Shown here: positions 9,654-18,433 of the stretch, one piece after another
How the letters are laid out: each line of letters begins with the position of its first letter
Position numbering within the stretch: the first letter of the stretch is position 1
Assembly: GCF_017876755.1 (NCBI RefSeq)
Contig: NZ_JAGIOO010000001.1
Coordinates: forward strand, 6,061,786 to 6,125,785
From: Crossiella equi
GTDB lineage: Bacteria > Actinomycetota > Actinomycetes > Mycobacteriales > Pseudonocardiaceae
Direction: 5' to 3'
DNA: 64,000 nucleotides
Made by a program: the position numbers and the translations under genes
The notes under the pieces: model-generated
The model's input: only the letters and a program-made list of their open reading frames with translations
Database searches by the model: none
Told to the model about the DNA's origin: nothing

Positions 9654-9867
9654 GGCGTTACCTCAGCCGCCGGGGCGGAGACCGTCAACGGAATCCGGGA
9701 CGTTTCGGACCAGGGTGAAGCAATGGCTTTGATTTCTTTCCGACGTACTTTGAGGTGCGAACGACCGTCACGGTTGCACCCGGTGTGAAAGTTGAATTAC
9801 CGGTGCGCCCGGGCCCGAGCCGGGAGTAGGGTGCGGGCACTGGGACACGCGGCTGATGGGGGCATCT

Positions 9868-10845
9868 GTGCTGCGGATTCACTTCACTGAGGCCGACCTG
9901 GCCAAGGTAGACGTGGCGGCGGGGCCGGACCCGCTGTGGGAGACACTGTTGAGCTCGTACCGGCTGCGCCGGCCCGAGGCCGGTGGGATATTCGGCAGCT
10001 GGCGTTCCGACGTTCGGAGCAGTGTGCCGGCGTCCGGAAAAGCATTGCTGGATATCGTCCCGCCTTACGGTTACTGTCCGGATTTCCTCACTCCCGCTGC
10101 GTCAGCGACGGAAATCGACGAGGGCATCGACGCCCTGCTGGACACCCCGGAGCACGAACTCCGCACCGACCTCGCCGAATTCGCGGGCAGCCACCCGACC
10201 CCGCTGTGGTTCCGCCGGGTGGGCGAGGGTGACAAGCGCGCGCTGCGCTCCCTGACCTCGGCCGTGCACAGCTACTTCAAGGCCTGTGTGGCCCCGCACT
10301 GGAAGCTGGTGCGCCGCACGGTGGCCCGCGACCGGGTGCGCCGGGCCGACACCGTGCGCGCGGGCGGCACCGACCTGCTGCTGTCCACGCTGCACCCCTC
10401 GGTCCGCTGGCGGAACCCGGTGCTGGAGGTCGACTTCCCGGTCGACCAGGACCTGCACCTGGACGGCCGCGGCCTGCGCCTGGTGCCGTCGTTCTTCTGC
10501 AACGGCATGCCCACCACGTACAAGGACCCGACCCGCCCGCCGGTCCTGGTCTACTCGATCACCCACTACGACCCGCTGACCGCCAAGGGCACCGAGGACT
10601 CCCCGGTCCTCTCGGCCCTGCTGGGCGAGACCCGCGCCCGCATGCTGGCCGCGGTGGCGGACGCGGAGTGCAACACCAGCGAGCTGGCCCGGCGCACCGG
10701 CGCGGCCCTGGCGTCGGCGAGCCAGCACGCCACGGTGCTGCGCAACGCGGGGCTGATCTGGAGCCGGAAGAGCGGGCGGTCCGTGGTGCACGTGGCGACC
10801 GATCTCGGCCGGGCGTTGTTGGCGGGTGCCAGCGAGCCTTCCTGA
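9868..10845 (+). CDS. ArsR-like winged-helix regulator (DUF5937 type)
   Basis: A 325-residue protein with a long N-terminal domain beginning LRIHFTEADLAKV, typical of DUF5937 regulators. A C-terminal ArsR-like winged helix (about 250-320) contains CNTSELARRTGAALASAS and HATVLRNAGLI. The GTG at 9868 is chosen because GGGGG lies 6-10 nt upstream and homologues start at this residue; the ATG at 9856 is an alternative. A TAGGGT -10-like box at 9827-9832 could drive it. It is divergent from the SARP gene. Target and signal are unknown. The family is commonly an autoregulated repressor. Confidence 0.85.
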   Translation: MLRIHFTEADLAKVDVAAGPDPLWETLLSSYRLRRPEAGGIFGSWRSDVRSSVPASGKALLDIVPPYGYCPDFLTPAASATEIDEGIDALLDTPEHELRTDLAEFAGSHPTPLWFRRVGEGDKRALRSLTSAVHSYFKACVAPHWKLVRRTVARDRVRRADTVRAGGTDLLLSTLHPSVRWRNPVLEVDFPVDQDLHLDGRGLRLVPSFFCNGMPTTYKDPTRPPVLVYSITHYDPLTAKGTEDSPVLSALLGETRARMLAAVADAECNTSELARRTGAALASASQHATVLRNAGLIWSRKSGRSVVHVATDLGRALLAGASEPS

Positions 10846-10863
10846 CCACCGCCCGAAATGTGG

Positions 10864-10869
10864 TAGATC
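10864..10869 (+). promoter_or_regulatory. -10-like box TAGATC, leaderless start of TetR gene
   Basis: TAGATC ends exactly 7 nt before the GTG at 10877, and no ribosome-binding site precedes that GTG. This matches the layout seen at several other genes here and supports this start. Confidence 0.5.
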
Positions 10870-10876
10870 AAAGCCC

Positions 10877-11527
10877 GTGCGGAAGGACACCGACGGGGCG
10901 GGGCGGGCGACGCAGGAGGCGATCCTGCGCACCGCGGAGCGGCTGTTCGCCGAGCACGGCATCACGGCGGTGTCCAGCAGGCGCATCGCCGAGGAGGCCG
11001 GGGCGGCCAACAACTCCGCCGTGGGCTACCACTTCGGCACCAAGAACGACCTGGTGCTGGCCATGATCCAGCGGTGGACCGAGGCCATCGAGGGCATCCG
11101 GGCCGAGATGGTCGCCGCGGTGGCCGACTCGGACAACCCGCGCGACCACCTGGCCAGCCTGGTGCTGCCGTCCGCGGTGCTGCTGGACCGGATGGAGCCG
11201 CCGACCTACCACGCCCGGTTCATGCAGCACGCCATGACCGATCCAGCCCTGCGCGAGCAGGTGCTGGCGGTCAGCCGGTCTAGCCCGAGCATGCTCGAAG
11301 GCGCGCAGCGGTTGCAGCGGTGCCTGGCCGCCGCCGGGATCCCGCCCGAGGTGGCCGAGCTGCGCGGGCTGCTGGTGGAGAAGGTCACCACGATCAGCTT
11401 CGCCGACTACGAACGCATGGCGGCCACCGGGGAACGGCCCGCCCGTCGCTGGCGCGCGGCCGGGGAGTTCGTGGTGGACGCGGTGACCGGGCTGCTGCTC
11501 GCGCCCGTCACCGAGTGGACGCGCTGA
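10877..11527 (+). CDS. TetR/AcrR family transcriptional regulator
   Basis: A 216-residue regulator with a standard N-terminal TetR helix-turn-helix (about 10-60): ATQEAILRTAERLFAEHG, then SSRRIAEEAGAANNSAVGYH, then FGTKNDL. The remaining helices form the ligand-binding and dimer domain. The GTG start at 10877 is backed by the box at 10864-10869. The stop overlaps the convergent R2-like gene by 20 bp. The ligand is unknown. Confidence 0.9.
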   Translation: MRKDTDGAGRATQEAILRTAERLFAEHGITAVSSRRIAEEAGAANNSAVGYHFGTKNDLVLAMIQRWTEAIEGIRAEMVAAVADSDNPRDHLASLVLPSAVLLDRMEPPTYHARFMQHAMTDPALREQVLAVSRSSPSMLEGAQRLQRCLAAAGIPPEVAELRGLLVEKVTTISFADYERMAATGERPARRWRAAGEFVVDAVTGLLLAPVTEWTR

Positions 11528-12452
11528 CCGCCAGCGGCAGCGCCTCTTCCGTGCAGCGCAAGGCGATGTGCCGCACGAAGGCCGAGTCCAGGCCCGCCAT
11601 CCGCAGGCCCCGCTGCATGTTGCGCACCGCGTGCCAGACGTGCGCGCGCTCGGCCGCCGGATCGGCGTGCCCGGCCATCGACCGCACCGCGACCGGCGCG
11701 GCGGTCTCGACGAGGTCGCAGATGTCGTCGGCGTACCCGGCCCGCACCCCGGCGCGCAGTGCGTGGTGGCCGAATGCCAGGTGGCGCGAGGCATCGCGGG
11801 TGAAGCCGGTGAAAACAGACCGTACGCCCGGTAGGCGGTCGAGCTGGCTGAGCGAGGCGATCACCGCGCGCCGCCCGGTGATCCCGGCCGCGCCCTCCAT
11901 GACGAGGTAGGTCATCGCGGCCGCGCGCAGCCAGTGCGAGCGGTCGCCCGGCTGCCGCAGCAGCTCCCCGGCCAGCTGGCCCTCCAGCTCGTGCACCGCC
12001 CGCCGCTTCGGCCCGATCGTGCGCCAGCACGAGGCCAGCACCGCGCGCGGGTGGTCGGGCAGGCCCAGCACGCGGTGCGCGATGCGCAACATGCTCCGGC
12101 TGTGCCGGGTGACATCCGCCAGCTGCGTGCCCAGGAACAGTGCCGCGTGCTCGTCCGGCGAGCCGGTCAGCAGCGGTGCCAGCACGTCCAGCGCGGTGTA
12201 CTCGGCCAGGGTGAACTCGTGCAGCAGCAGCGACAGGTCCGCGCGCTCGTCCTCGGGCAGGTCCTCGCGCCACTGCCGGGCGTCCAGTTCCAGGGCGAGC
12301 TCACCGGGATCCGTGCGCTCCTGCTCCCATCGGGTGAACAACGATCGTGGGGTGGGCACCGGCTCCGCCTGCCCGTCGAGCCCGGTCAGGGTGGGCGGTG
12401 GCGCCTCACCTAGTGCGGAGTGCTCTACCAGCAGTGTGCTCCAGCGGTGCAC
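11508..12452 (-). CDS. Ferritin-like R2/R2lox-related protein with altered diiron motifs
   Basis: A 314-residue all-helical protein resembling ribonucleotide reductase R2 and R2-like oxidases. The four ligand segments can be aligned by eye. The first Glu is in FTLAEYTALD and the third in YLVMEGAAG, and both are kept. In the two ExxH motifs the His is kept but the Glu is not: the expected DEARH reads DVTRH, and the expected DESRH reads DASRH. A canonical carboxylate-bridged diiron site is therefore unlikely. The GTG start at 12452 has GAGGGAG at 12464-12458 on the minus strand. It could be a mononuclear or metal-free relative, or a structural protein; no function is claimed. Confidence 0.7.
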   Translation of the reverse strand: MHRWSTLLVEHSALGEAPPPTLTGLDGQAEPVPTPRSLFTRWEQERTDPGELALELDARQWREDLPEDERADLSLLLHEFTLAEYTALDVLAPLLTGSPDEHAALFLGTQLADVTRHSRSMLRIAHRVLGLPDHPRAVLASCWRTIGPKRRAVHELEGQLAGELLRQPGDRSHWLRAAAMTYLVMEGAAGITGRRAVIASLSQLDRLPGVRSVFTGFTRDASRHLAFGHHALRAGVRAGYADDICDLVETAAPVAVRSMAGHADPAAERAHVWHAVRNMQRGLRMAGLDSAFVRHIALRCTEEALPLAVSASTR

Positions 12453-12761
12453 GATCGCTCCCTCGTGGTGGGCGAGAAGGATTCGGGCGAGCGGGGCGAT
12501 GCTAGCGGGATCCCGCAGGTGAGCCGGTGGCGGAAAGCCGTTACATCACATTTTCTGAGATGGCACTCGAAATATTTGTCGTCGTGCTCTCCCTTTGCGG
12601 GGGATCCGTTGGTGTTTTGCCGAACGTCGCGGCGCGCGATTGTTCGGGCGGTGACGGACGAAGTCCGCCCTTCCCGCGAGTGGGTGCCGTGTGCTCGTGC
12701 CTGATGGTGGTGCGGGCACGGGACCACTACTTTGGTACGGGACTCACCGGCTGGAGGGTGG
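12453..12761. other. 309-bp divergent intergenic region
   Basis: This gap lies between two divergent genes and is somewhat richer in A/T than the genes around it, with short runs such as CATTTTCTGAG and AAATATTTGTC near 12550-12580. It should hold both promoters. I see no gene and no convincing RNA structure. The last bases contain GGAGGG, the ribosome-binding site of the FIST gene. Confidence 0.5.
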
Positions 12762-13961
12762 ATGAGCACAAACGGCGTCGGGGCCGCCAGCCGCTGGATC
12801 GGTGTCGGCTCGGACTCGCACCCGGACGGCGCCGTGGCGGCGCACCGGGCGGCCACGGCGGCGATCACGGGCCCGCGACCCCAGCTGCTGCTGGTCTTCG
12901 CCTCGACCGGGTACGACCCCGGACCGGTCGCCGAGGGCATCTCGGCGGTGGCACCGGGGGTGCCGGTGGTCGGCTGCTCCTCGACCGGGGAGATCAGCCC
13001 GGACGGCTCCCGCAGCGGCTCGCTCGTGGTGATCGCCTTCGGTGGTATCGGTTTCACGGTGCGTACCGCCGTCGCGGACCGGCTCGCCAGCCGCCAGCGC
13101 GAGGCGGGCGCGGAGGTGGCCGCGGCCGCCGCCGACCGCTCCGGACTGCCGCACCAGGTGGTCCTGCTGCTCACCGACAGCCTGGCGCGCGACCAGGAGT
13201 CCATCCTGCGCGGCTGCTACAGCGTGCTCGGCGCGGGGGTGCCCATGGTCGGCGGCGCGGCGGGCGAGCGGCGCTCGCGGGAGGACGGCACCCCGTGCGG
13301 CACGTTCCTCTTCCACGACGGCCGGGTGCACACCGACGCCGTGGTCTGCGCGACCATCGCCTCCGAGGCCCCGTTCTCGATCTCGGTCAAGCACGGCTGG
13401 AAGAAGTTCGGCGAGCCGATGATCGTCACCAGCTCCCGGGACGGCCGCGTGTACACCCTGGACGACCAGCCCGCCATGGACGTCTTCCTGGACCGGCTGG
13501 GCGCCCCGCCCGAGGCCTACACCGACCCCGCCGTGTTCAGCGAGTTCGCCCGGTCCCGCCCGCTCGGCGTGCAGCGGCGCAGCGGCGTGCAGCCGCGCAA
13601 CCTGGCCACCGGCGTCGACGTGGCGGGCCGCTCGATCAGCGGCGGCAGCGCCATCGACCACGGCTGCCTCACTTGGGCCATGACCGGCGACCGGGAGTCG
13701 GTGCTGGCCGCGGTGGACGAGGCGTGCGCGGAGGCCATCGACGGCCTGCCCGGCCGCTCCCCGCTGGCGCTGATCACCTTCAGCTGCGGCGGGCTGATCC
13801 CGGTGCTGGGCAGCGAGGGCATCCGCAAGGAGAACCAGACCTTCGCCAAGCGCGCGGACGGCGTGCCCTTCGGCGGGTTCCACACCACCGGTGAGATCGC
13901 CCGGGTGCGCGGCATCGACGGGTTCCACAACCAGACACTCGCGGTGCTGGCTGTCGGCTGA
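12762..13961 (+). CDS. FIST domain signal-transduction protein
   Basis: A 399-residue protein with an N-terminal FIST domain (about 10-215; VVGCSSTGEIS is typical) and a FIST_C domain (about 225-375; ending near GGFHTTGEI and HNQTLAVL). FIST domains are predicted cytoplasmic small-ligand sensors, often placed beside signalling enzymes. ATG at 12762 follows GGAGGG. The stop TGA overlaps the ATG of the diguanylate cyclase gene (TGATG), so the two are translationally coupled; an input module for that cyclase is the natural inference. The C-terminal GGLIPVLG stretch is intact and nothing looks broken. Confidence 0.93.
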   Translation: MSTNGVGAASRWIGVGSDSHPDGAVAAHRAATAAITGPRPQLLLVFASTGYDPGPVAEGISAVAPGVPVVGCSSTGEISPDGSRSGSLVVIAFGGIGFTVRTAVADRLASRQREAGAEVAAAAADRSGLPHQVVLLLTDSLARDQESILRGCYSVLGAGVPMVGGAAGERRSREDGTPCGTFLFHDGRVHTDAVVCATIASEAPFSISVKHGWKKFGEPMIVTSSRDGRVYTLDDQPAMDVFLDRLGAPPEAYTDPAVFSEFARSRPLGVQRRSGVQPRNLATGVDVAGRSISGGSAIDHGCLTWAMTGDRESVLAAVDEACAEAIDGLPGRSPLALITFSCGGLIPVLGSEGIRKENQTFAKRADGVPFGGFHTTGEIARVRGIDGFHNQTLAVLAVG

Positions 13962-15511
13962 TGGCGGATTCCACCGAGGCCCTGCACGGCCAGCAGCTGC
14001 TGGAGCTGCTGGCCGTCGTCTCCGCGTACCCGGATGAGGACTCGGCCGTGCACGGCGCGGTCGAACGGGCCGCGCAGGCGCTGGAGGCCGAGGTCGCCGC
14101 GGTGGTGTTCGGCGCCGACCTCGCCGCGTGCATCGGCTTCCCCGCCGGGCACACCCCGCTTGCCGCGCTGCTCCGCGTCATCCGCTCGGAGAGCGCATAC
14201 CTGGAGGTGCCCGGCCTCGGCCGTCTGCACGCGGTGGCGGTTGGCTGGGGTGGCAGCCACCCCGGGCACCTGGTCCTCGGCCGCTGGGCCGAGGACTTCT
14301 CGGTGGAGGAGCGGCAGCTGCTGCGCGGCATGGCCCGCCTGCTGGAGCTGACCCTGACCATGCTGCGCACGCTGCAGGCCGAGCACGCGATGCGTGAGCG
14401 CAGCGAACGCCAGGCCGCGGAGAACGCCGAGCTGGTGGCCACGCTGCGCCAGCGGCAGCGGTTGATGGAGCACCTGTTCGAGGTGCAGCGTGCGATCTCC
14501 CGCCGCCGCCCGCTCGCCCAGATCCTCGACATGATCACCAACGCGGCCGCCGACCTGCTCAACGCGGGCATCGTCGGCCTGTGGCTGCGCGACGCCGAGG
14601 AGCCCGAGGAGGTGCGCCTGGCCGCGGGGGTGGGCCTGCGCCCGGACCTGCTCGCCCAGCGCACCACCGTGCCGCTGCCCGACACCGGCGCGGCGGGCGA
14701 GGCGGTGCTGGTCGAGGACGTGGTGGTCCGCTACGGCAGGCTGCCCGAGCACGCCCTGCTGCACCGCCTCACCGGCGGCCGGTTGCGCGCCGCGATGGCT
14801 GCCCCGGTCTACGACAGCGGCCAGGTCGCGGGCAGCCTGCTGATCGGCTCCGGCCAGGCCACCCGGCGCTACGCCGCCGCGGACGTGCAGATGCTGCGCT
14901 CCTTCGCCGAGCACGTCAGCCTCGCGCTCACCGACGCGAACACCGTCGAGCAGATGCGCCGCGCCTTCCACGACTCGCTCACCGGCCTGGCCAGCCGCGG
15001 CCTGTTCCTGGACCAGCTCTCCCAGCTGCTGTCCCAGCCCGCCTCGCTGGTCTCCGGTGCGGACCGGGTGGCGGTGCTGTTCGTCGACCTCGACCGGTTC
15101 AAGGCGGTCAACGACACCCTGGGCCACGCGGCGGGGGACAACCTGCTGATCTGCACGGCCGAGCGGCTCAAGGCGCAGCTGCGCGGCTCCGACACCGCCG
15201 CGCGCCTGGGCGGCGACGAGTTCGCGGTGCTGCTCACCGGCGTCGAGGAGGAGCGGGACGCGGAGCTGGTGGCGCAGCGCATCCTGCACGCGCTGGCCGA
15301 GCCGATGCTCATCGCGGGCCGCCAGCTGCGGGTCAACGCCAGCATCGGCATCGCGCTCAGCCAGCTCGGCGCCTCGGACGCGGCCGACCTGATGCGCCGC
15401 GCGGACGTGGCCATGTACCAGGCCAAGCGCACCGGGCGCGGGCGGTACGAGGTGTTCTCCGACGGCATGATGGTCACCGGCGCGGAGGACCTGCCCGACC
15501 GCACGGGGTAG
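13961..15511 (+). CDS. GAF-GGDEF diguanylate cyclase
   Basis: A 516-residue enzyme predicted to make cyclic di-GMP from two GTP. After an N-terminal segment and a coiled coil (about 130-170) comes a GAF-like sensor domain (about 175-330). The catalytic GGDEF domain has the exact motif GGDEF at residues 417-421. The inhibitory I-site RGSD (408-411) sits five residues before it, so product feedback is likely retained. No EAL domain and no membrane segment are seen, so it is probably cytoplasmic. It is coupled to the FIST gene upstream, which probably supplies the signal. Confidence 0.94.
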   Translation: MADSTEALHGQQLLELLAVVSAYPDEDSAVHGAVERAAQALEAEVAAVVFGADLAACIGFPAGHTPLAALLRVIRSESAYLEVPGLGRLHAVAVGWGGSHPGHLVLGRWAEDFSVEERQLLRGMARLLELTLTMLRTLQAEHAMRERSERQAAENAELVATLRQRQRLMEHLFEVQRAISRRRPLAQILDMITNAAADLLNAGIVGLWLRDAEEPEEVRLAAGVGLRPDLLAQRTTVPLPDTGAAGEAVLVEDVVVRYGRLPEHALLHRLTGGRLRAAMAAPVYDSGQVAGSLLIGSGQATRRYAAADVQMLRSFAEHVSLALTDANTVEQMRRAFHDSLTGLASRGLFLDQLSQLLSQPASLVSGADRVAVLFVDLDRFKAVNDTLGHAAGDNLLICTAERLKAQLRGSDTAARLGGDEFAVLLTGVEEERDAELVAQRILHALAEPMLIAGRQLRVNASIGIALSQLGASDAADLMRRADVAMYQAKRTGRGRYEVFSDGMMVTGAEDLPDRTG

Positions 15512-15599
15512 GGCTTCCTCCACCCCCGCATACACGGTCCAACGCCATCGGCTTCCCGGTGCGCGCTGCCTAATGTCCTTTCCTGACAAGGGAGAGGAC

Positions 15600-16322
15600 G
15601 TGGGGGCGGAGATGGCGGACCAAGTGGTGGCACAACGCGTGCGGTGGTGGCGGCGGCCCTGGGTGGCCCCGCTGTTCGTGGTGGTCGCGGTGTTCCTCGC
15701 GTTCTCCGTGCCCCGGTACCTGACCTTCGACCCGGCCCGGTCGCGCATGCCGGACCCCGGGGTCTCCTGGCACTACCCGGTGCTGGTGGCGCACGTGCTG
15801 TTCGCCTCGGTGGCCATGCTCACCGGGTGCCTCCAGGTCTGGCCGCATTTCCGGCAGCGCTTCCCGCACGTGCACCGGTACCTGGGGCGGGTGTACGTCT
15901 TCGGTGGGGTGTTCCCGGCCGGGGTGAGCGGGTTCGCCATCGGTGTGGTCAGCCCGTTCGGGCCGCTGAACCAGGTCAGCAACACGATGCTCGCGGTGCT
16001 GTGGCTGGGGTGCACGGTGGCCGCGCTGCGCACGGCCCGGCAGCGGCGCTTCGGTGAGCACCGCAGGTGGATGGTGCGCAGCTTCGCGCTGACCATGTCG
16101 ATCATCTCGAACCGGTTGTGGGGCATCGTGGTCGGGCTGTGGCTGGAGCCGCAGCTGCACACCACGTTCCAGGGCAGCGAGATCGCCCTGGGCCAGGCGG
16201 TCGCGGGGCTGAGCGCCTGGCTGGGCTGGACGGTGCCGCTGCTGTTCGCCGAGTGGTGGTTGCAGCGAGGCCGGAAGAAGCCGTCAGCGCGGCCGGTACG
16301 ACATGCGGTAGCAGTCGGCTGA
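15600..16322 (+). CDS. DUF2306 membrane protein
   Basis: A 240-residue integral membrane protein of the DUF2306 family, with about six hydrophobic segments. Conserved His-rich loops are visible, for example HRYLGRVYV and GEHRRWMVRSFAL, where family members place possible metal- or haem-binding histidines. GTG at 15600 is preferred because GGGAGAGG precedes it by a few bases; ATG at 15612 is an alternative. The last 39 bp overlap the end of the convergent DUF4173 gene. Function is unknown. Confidence 0.85.
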   Translation: MGAEMADQVVAQRVRWWRRPWVAPLFVVVAVFLAFSVPRYLTFDPARSRMPDPGVSWHYPVLVAHVLFASVAMLTGCLQVWPHFRQRFPHVHRYLGRVYVFGGVFPAGVSGFAIGVVSPFGPLNQVSNTMLAVLWLGCTVAALRTARQRRFGEHRRWMVRSFALTMSIISNRLWGIVVGLWLEPQLHTTFQGSEIALGQAVAGLSAWLGWTVPLLFAEWWLQRGRKKPSARPVRHAVAVG

Positions 16323-17936
16323 CGGGTCGGCGTGGGCCAGGAGCAGGGAGCGGGCGCGACTGCGGGACAGGTTCCAGGCCCGCCAGCCGCCCCGCTCCTC
16401 GGCGTAGGCCAGCTCGTTCCGGAAGCGCGGGAACAGACATGCCCGATCCTCTTGCGGCAGCCCGAGCAGGGCGGGCACGGCGTCGGCGGACAGGTCGCCG
16501 TGGTAGCGCAGGTCGACCCGGCCGCGCTCCACGTTGTGCTGTGCCACCAGGTGTTCCGGGTTGGCCGCGGCCAACCCGACCAGCACGAGCAGCCCGCTGG
16601 CCACCGCGATCCGGGGCACCCAGGCACCGCGCAGCCGGATGCCCGCGGCGAGCACCACGAGGTAGACGAAGCCGATCCAGATCTCGCAGGTCAGCACGAG
16701 CAGCCGCAGCACGGTGCTGCCGTAGACCTCCTGGTAGGCGAGCATGCGGCTGATGGCCGAGGCCACGATGACCAGGGTGAGCACGGCCAGCGCGCCGGGC
16801 AGCACGCGCAGCACCACCCGCTCGGCGCGGTGCTCGCGCGGGGCCCACCGCACGGCGGCGGCGATGACCGCCAGGGCCAGCACGCTGACCGCGCTGAGCT
16901 GCCAGAACCCGCTGCGGGCGTACTCGGCGTAGGTCAGCTGCGCGGTGCGCCGTACGTACCCCTCGCCGCCGAACAGCGCGGCCAGCTGCACCGCGACGAA
17001 CCCGCCGAACAGCACCACCAGCACCCCGACCGGCAGCGCCCACTCCAGGACCCCGACCCGCCGCACGGTCCCGGCCGAGGGCTCCCGGAACCCGCGCACG
17101 GCGACCAGGCAGGCGCCCGCGGTCCCGAGCGTGAGGACCACGAACACAAAACCGCCGCGCACCACCCCCGGACCGTCCACTGTGGGCAGTGCGGCGGAGA
17201 CCAGCTCGCGGAAGGTGGCGTCCGCCCCGGCGAACAACGCGCCGAAGACGAGCAGCAGCAACAGGGAGACAACCGCGGAGACGAGTAGCCTGCCCCGCGA
17301 GCCCCGCACCCGGACGGCGGCCAGGCCGTGGACGAACCAGCCCATCCGCCCGACGGCGCGCACCGGCACCGCGACCGCCCCGAGCACCGAACGGCCGCCG
17401 CTGACCGCGAGCGAGCCCGCCGCCGCCGCGCCCAGGACGCAGAGCGTGAACAGCCAGCCCGCGTCCCGGAACGCGCCGACCGCGAGCAGGGCCAGGGCCA
17501 GCGCCGCCCAGCCGCCGCGGACCAGGCGTTCGGGCCAGGCCAGGGGTTCGGCGCGGTCGCGGCGGGCGACGAGCCAGACCAGCGCGGTCAGCACGAGCCC
17601 GGTGAGCAGCCAGCCCAGGCCCGGGAGGTCGAGGGGGAGCAGGACGGCGGCGGCCAGGCCCGCGGTGAGCGAGGCGGCGACCACGGTGCTCGGCGCGTGC
17701 GCCCGGACCGGGACCGGGACGGGGGTGAGGGCGGGGGCGGGCGGCGCCGGTTCCGCCGCAACCTCCGCTGTCGAGTCCGCGTCCGGCTCGGCCTCCGCCT
17801 GGCTCTCGGCCTCCGCCTCGGTCCTGGCTTCTGCCCCCGCCGCGGGGTCCACCCGCTCTTCCCCGGGGCCGGGAACACCCCCCGGTGTCCCCGAGCCGGA
17901 TTCCCCACCTGGTGCTGACTGGTCCCAGCCGTTCAT
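16284..17936 (-). CDS. DUF4153/DUF4173 multi-pass membrane protein
   Basis: A 550-residue protein. The first 100 residues are a low-complexity Gly/Pro/Ala/Glu-rich cytoplasmic tail (AEAESQAEAEPDADS). About a dozen hydrophobic segments follow, with the YAEYARSGFWQL signature typical of DUF4173 proteins. A soluble C-terminal tail (about 470-550) contains conserved DLRYHGDLSADAVPAL. ATG at 17936 has no Shine-Dalgarno sequence but a TAGCGT box ends 7 nt upstream, so a leaderless message is likely. Function is unknown. Confidence 0.85.
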   Translation of the reverse strand: MNGWDQSAPGGESGSGTPGGVPGPGEERVDPAAGAEARTEAEAESQAEAEPDADSTAEVAAEPAPPAPALTPVPVPVRAHAPSTVVAASLTAGLAAAVLLPLDLPGLGWLLTGLVLTALVWLVARRDRAEPLAWPERLVRGGWAALALALLAVGAFRDAGWLFTLCVLGAAAAGSLAVSGGRSVLGAVAVPVRAVGRMGWFVHGLAAVRVRGSRGRLLVSAVVSLLLLLVFGALFAGADATFRELVSAALPTVDGPGVVRGGFVFVVLTLGTAGACLVAVRGFREPSAGTVRRVGVLEWALPVGVLVVLFGGFVAVQLAALFGGEGYVRRTAQLTYAEYARSGFWQLSAVSVLALAVIAAAVRWAPREHRAERVVLRVLPGALAVLTLVIVASAISRMLAYQEVYGSTVLRLLVLTCEIWIGFVYLVVLAAGIRLRGAWVPRIAVASGLLVLVGLAAANPEHLVAQHNVERGRVDLRYHGDLSADAVPALLGLPQEDRACLFPRFRNELAYAEERGGWRAWNLSRSRARSLLLAHADPSADCYRMSYRPR

Positions 17937-17943
17937 GCGCCCG

Positions 17944-17949
17944 ACGCTA
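17944..17949 (-). promoter_or_regulatory. -10-like box TAGCGT for DUF4173 gene
   Basis: On the minus strand TAGCGT ends 7 nt before the ATG at 17936, and no ribosome-binding site is present. It is the same layout as at dinG, where the identical hexamer occurs. Confidence 0.5.
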
Positions 17950-18001
17950 GGCAGCGCCCGTGGAGCCGCCGAGGAGAAGATGTGAAGATCCTGTGCAGGC
18001 C

Positions 18002-18379
18002 TCAGCCGCCGTACGAGACGGTGATGATCTCCAGCACGTGGTCGTCCGGGCCCAGGAAGTACACGCCCCGGCCGCCGTCGTTGGTGTTGATCTCGCCCGG
18101 CCGGGAACGCGCCGGGTCGGCCCAGTAGTCCAGGCCGCGGTCCTGGATGCGGCCGAAGATGTCGTCGAACTCCTCGTCGGTGACCAGGAACGCGTAGTGG
18201 TTGACCGTCGGCGTGCCCTCGACGTCGAGGTAGTCCAGGGTGACCGAGTTCGACAGGTGCACGGCCATGAACGGGCCGAACGGGACGGCGTCCGGCAGGC
18301 CGAACAGATCGGTCAGGAAGGCCGCGCCCGCCTTCTTGTCGGTGGAGTGGACGATGGTGTGGTTCAGTTCGATTGCCAT
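18002..18379 (-). CDS. VOC superfamily (glyoxalase-like) protein
   Basis: A 125-residue single VOC module made of two beta-alpha-beta-beta-beta units: LNHTIVHSTDKKAGAAFL begins the first and NHYAFLVTDEEFDDIF the second. Candidate metal ligands are His in LNHTIV, His in VNHYAFL and Glu in HVLEIITV. Members include dioxygenases, resistance proteins and isomerases, so the substrate cannot be told. ATG at 18379 lies 6 nt after a TACGGT box, and a 20-bp palindrome sits just upstream of that, suggesting repressor control. Confidence 0.88.
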   Translation of the reverse strand: MAIELNHTIVHSTDKKAGAAFLTDLFGLPDAVPFGPFMAVHLSNSVTLDYLDVEGTPTVNHYAFLVTDEEFDDIFGRIQDRGLDYWADPARSRPGEINTNDGGRGVYFLGPDDHVLEIITVSYGG

Positions 18380-18385
18380 GACCTG

Positions 18386-18413
18386 ACCGTAGAACCTTCA
18401 GTTAACTGGAGGT
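18386..18413 (-). promoter_or_regulatory. Promoter and palindromic operator of the VOC gene
   Basis: ACCTTCAGTTAACTGGAGGT at 18394-18413 is a near-perfect 20-bp palindrome centred on AGTTAACT, with one mismatched pair. It lies directly upstream of the -10-like TACGGT (18391-18386 on the minus strand), where a bound dimeric repressor would block RNA polymerase. The cognate regulator is unknown; the MarR gene 0.9 kb away is one candidate. Confidence 0.5.
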
Positions 18414-18433
18414 CACGGCGAATTTTCCCGTCT

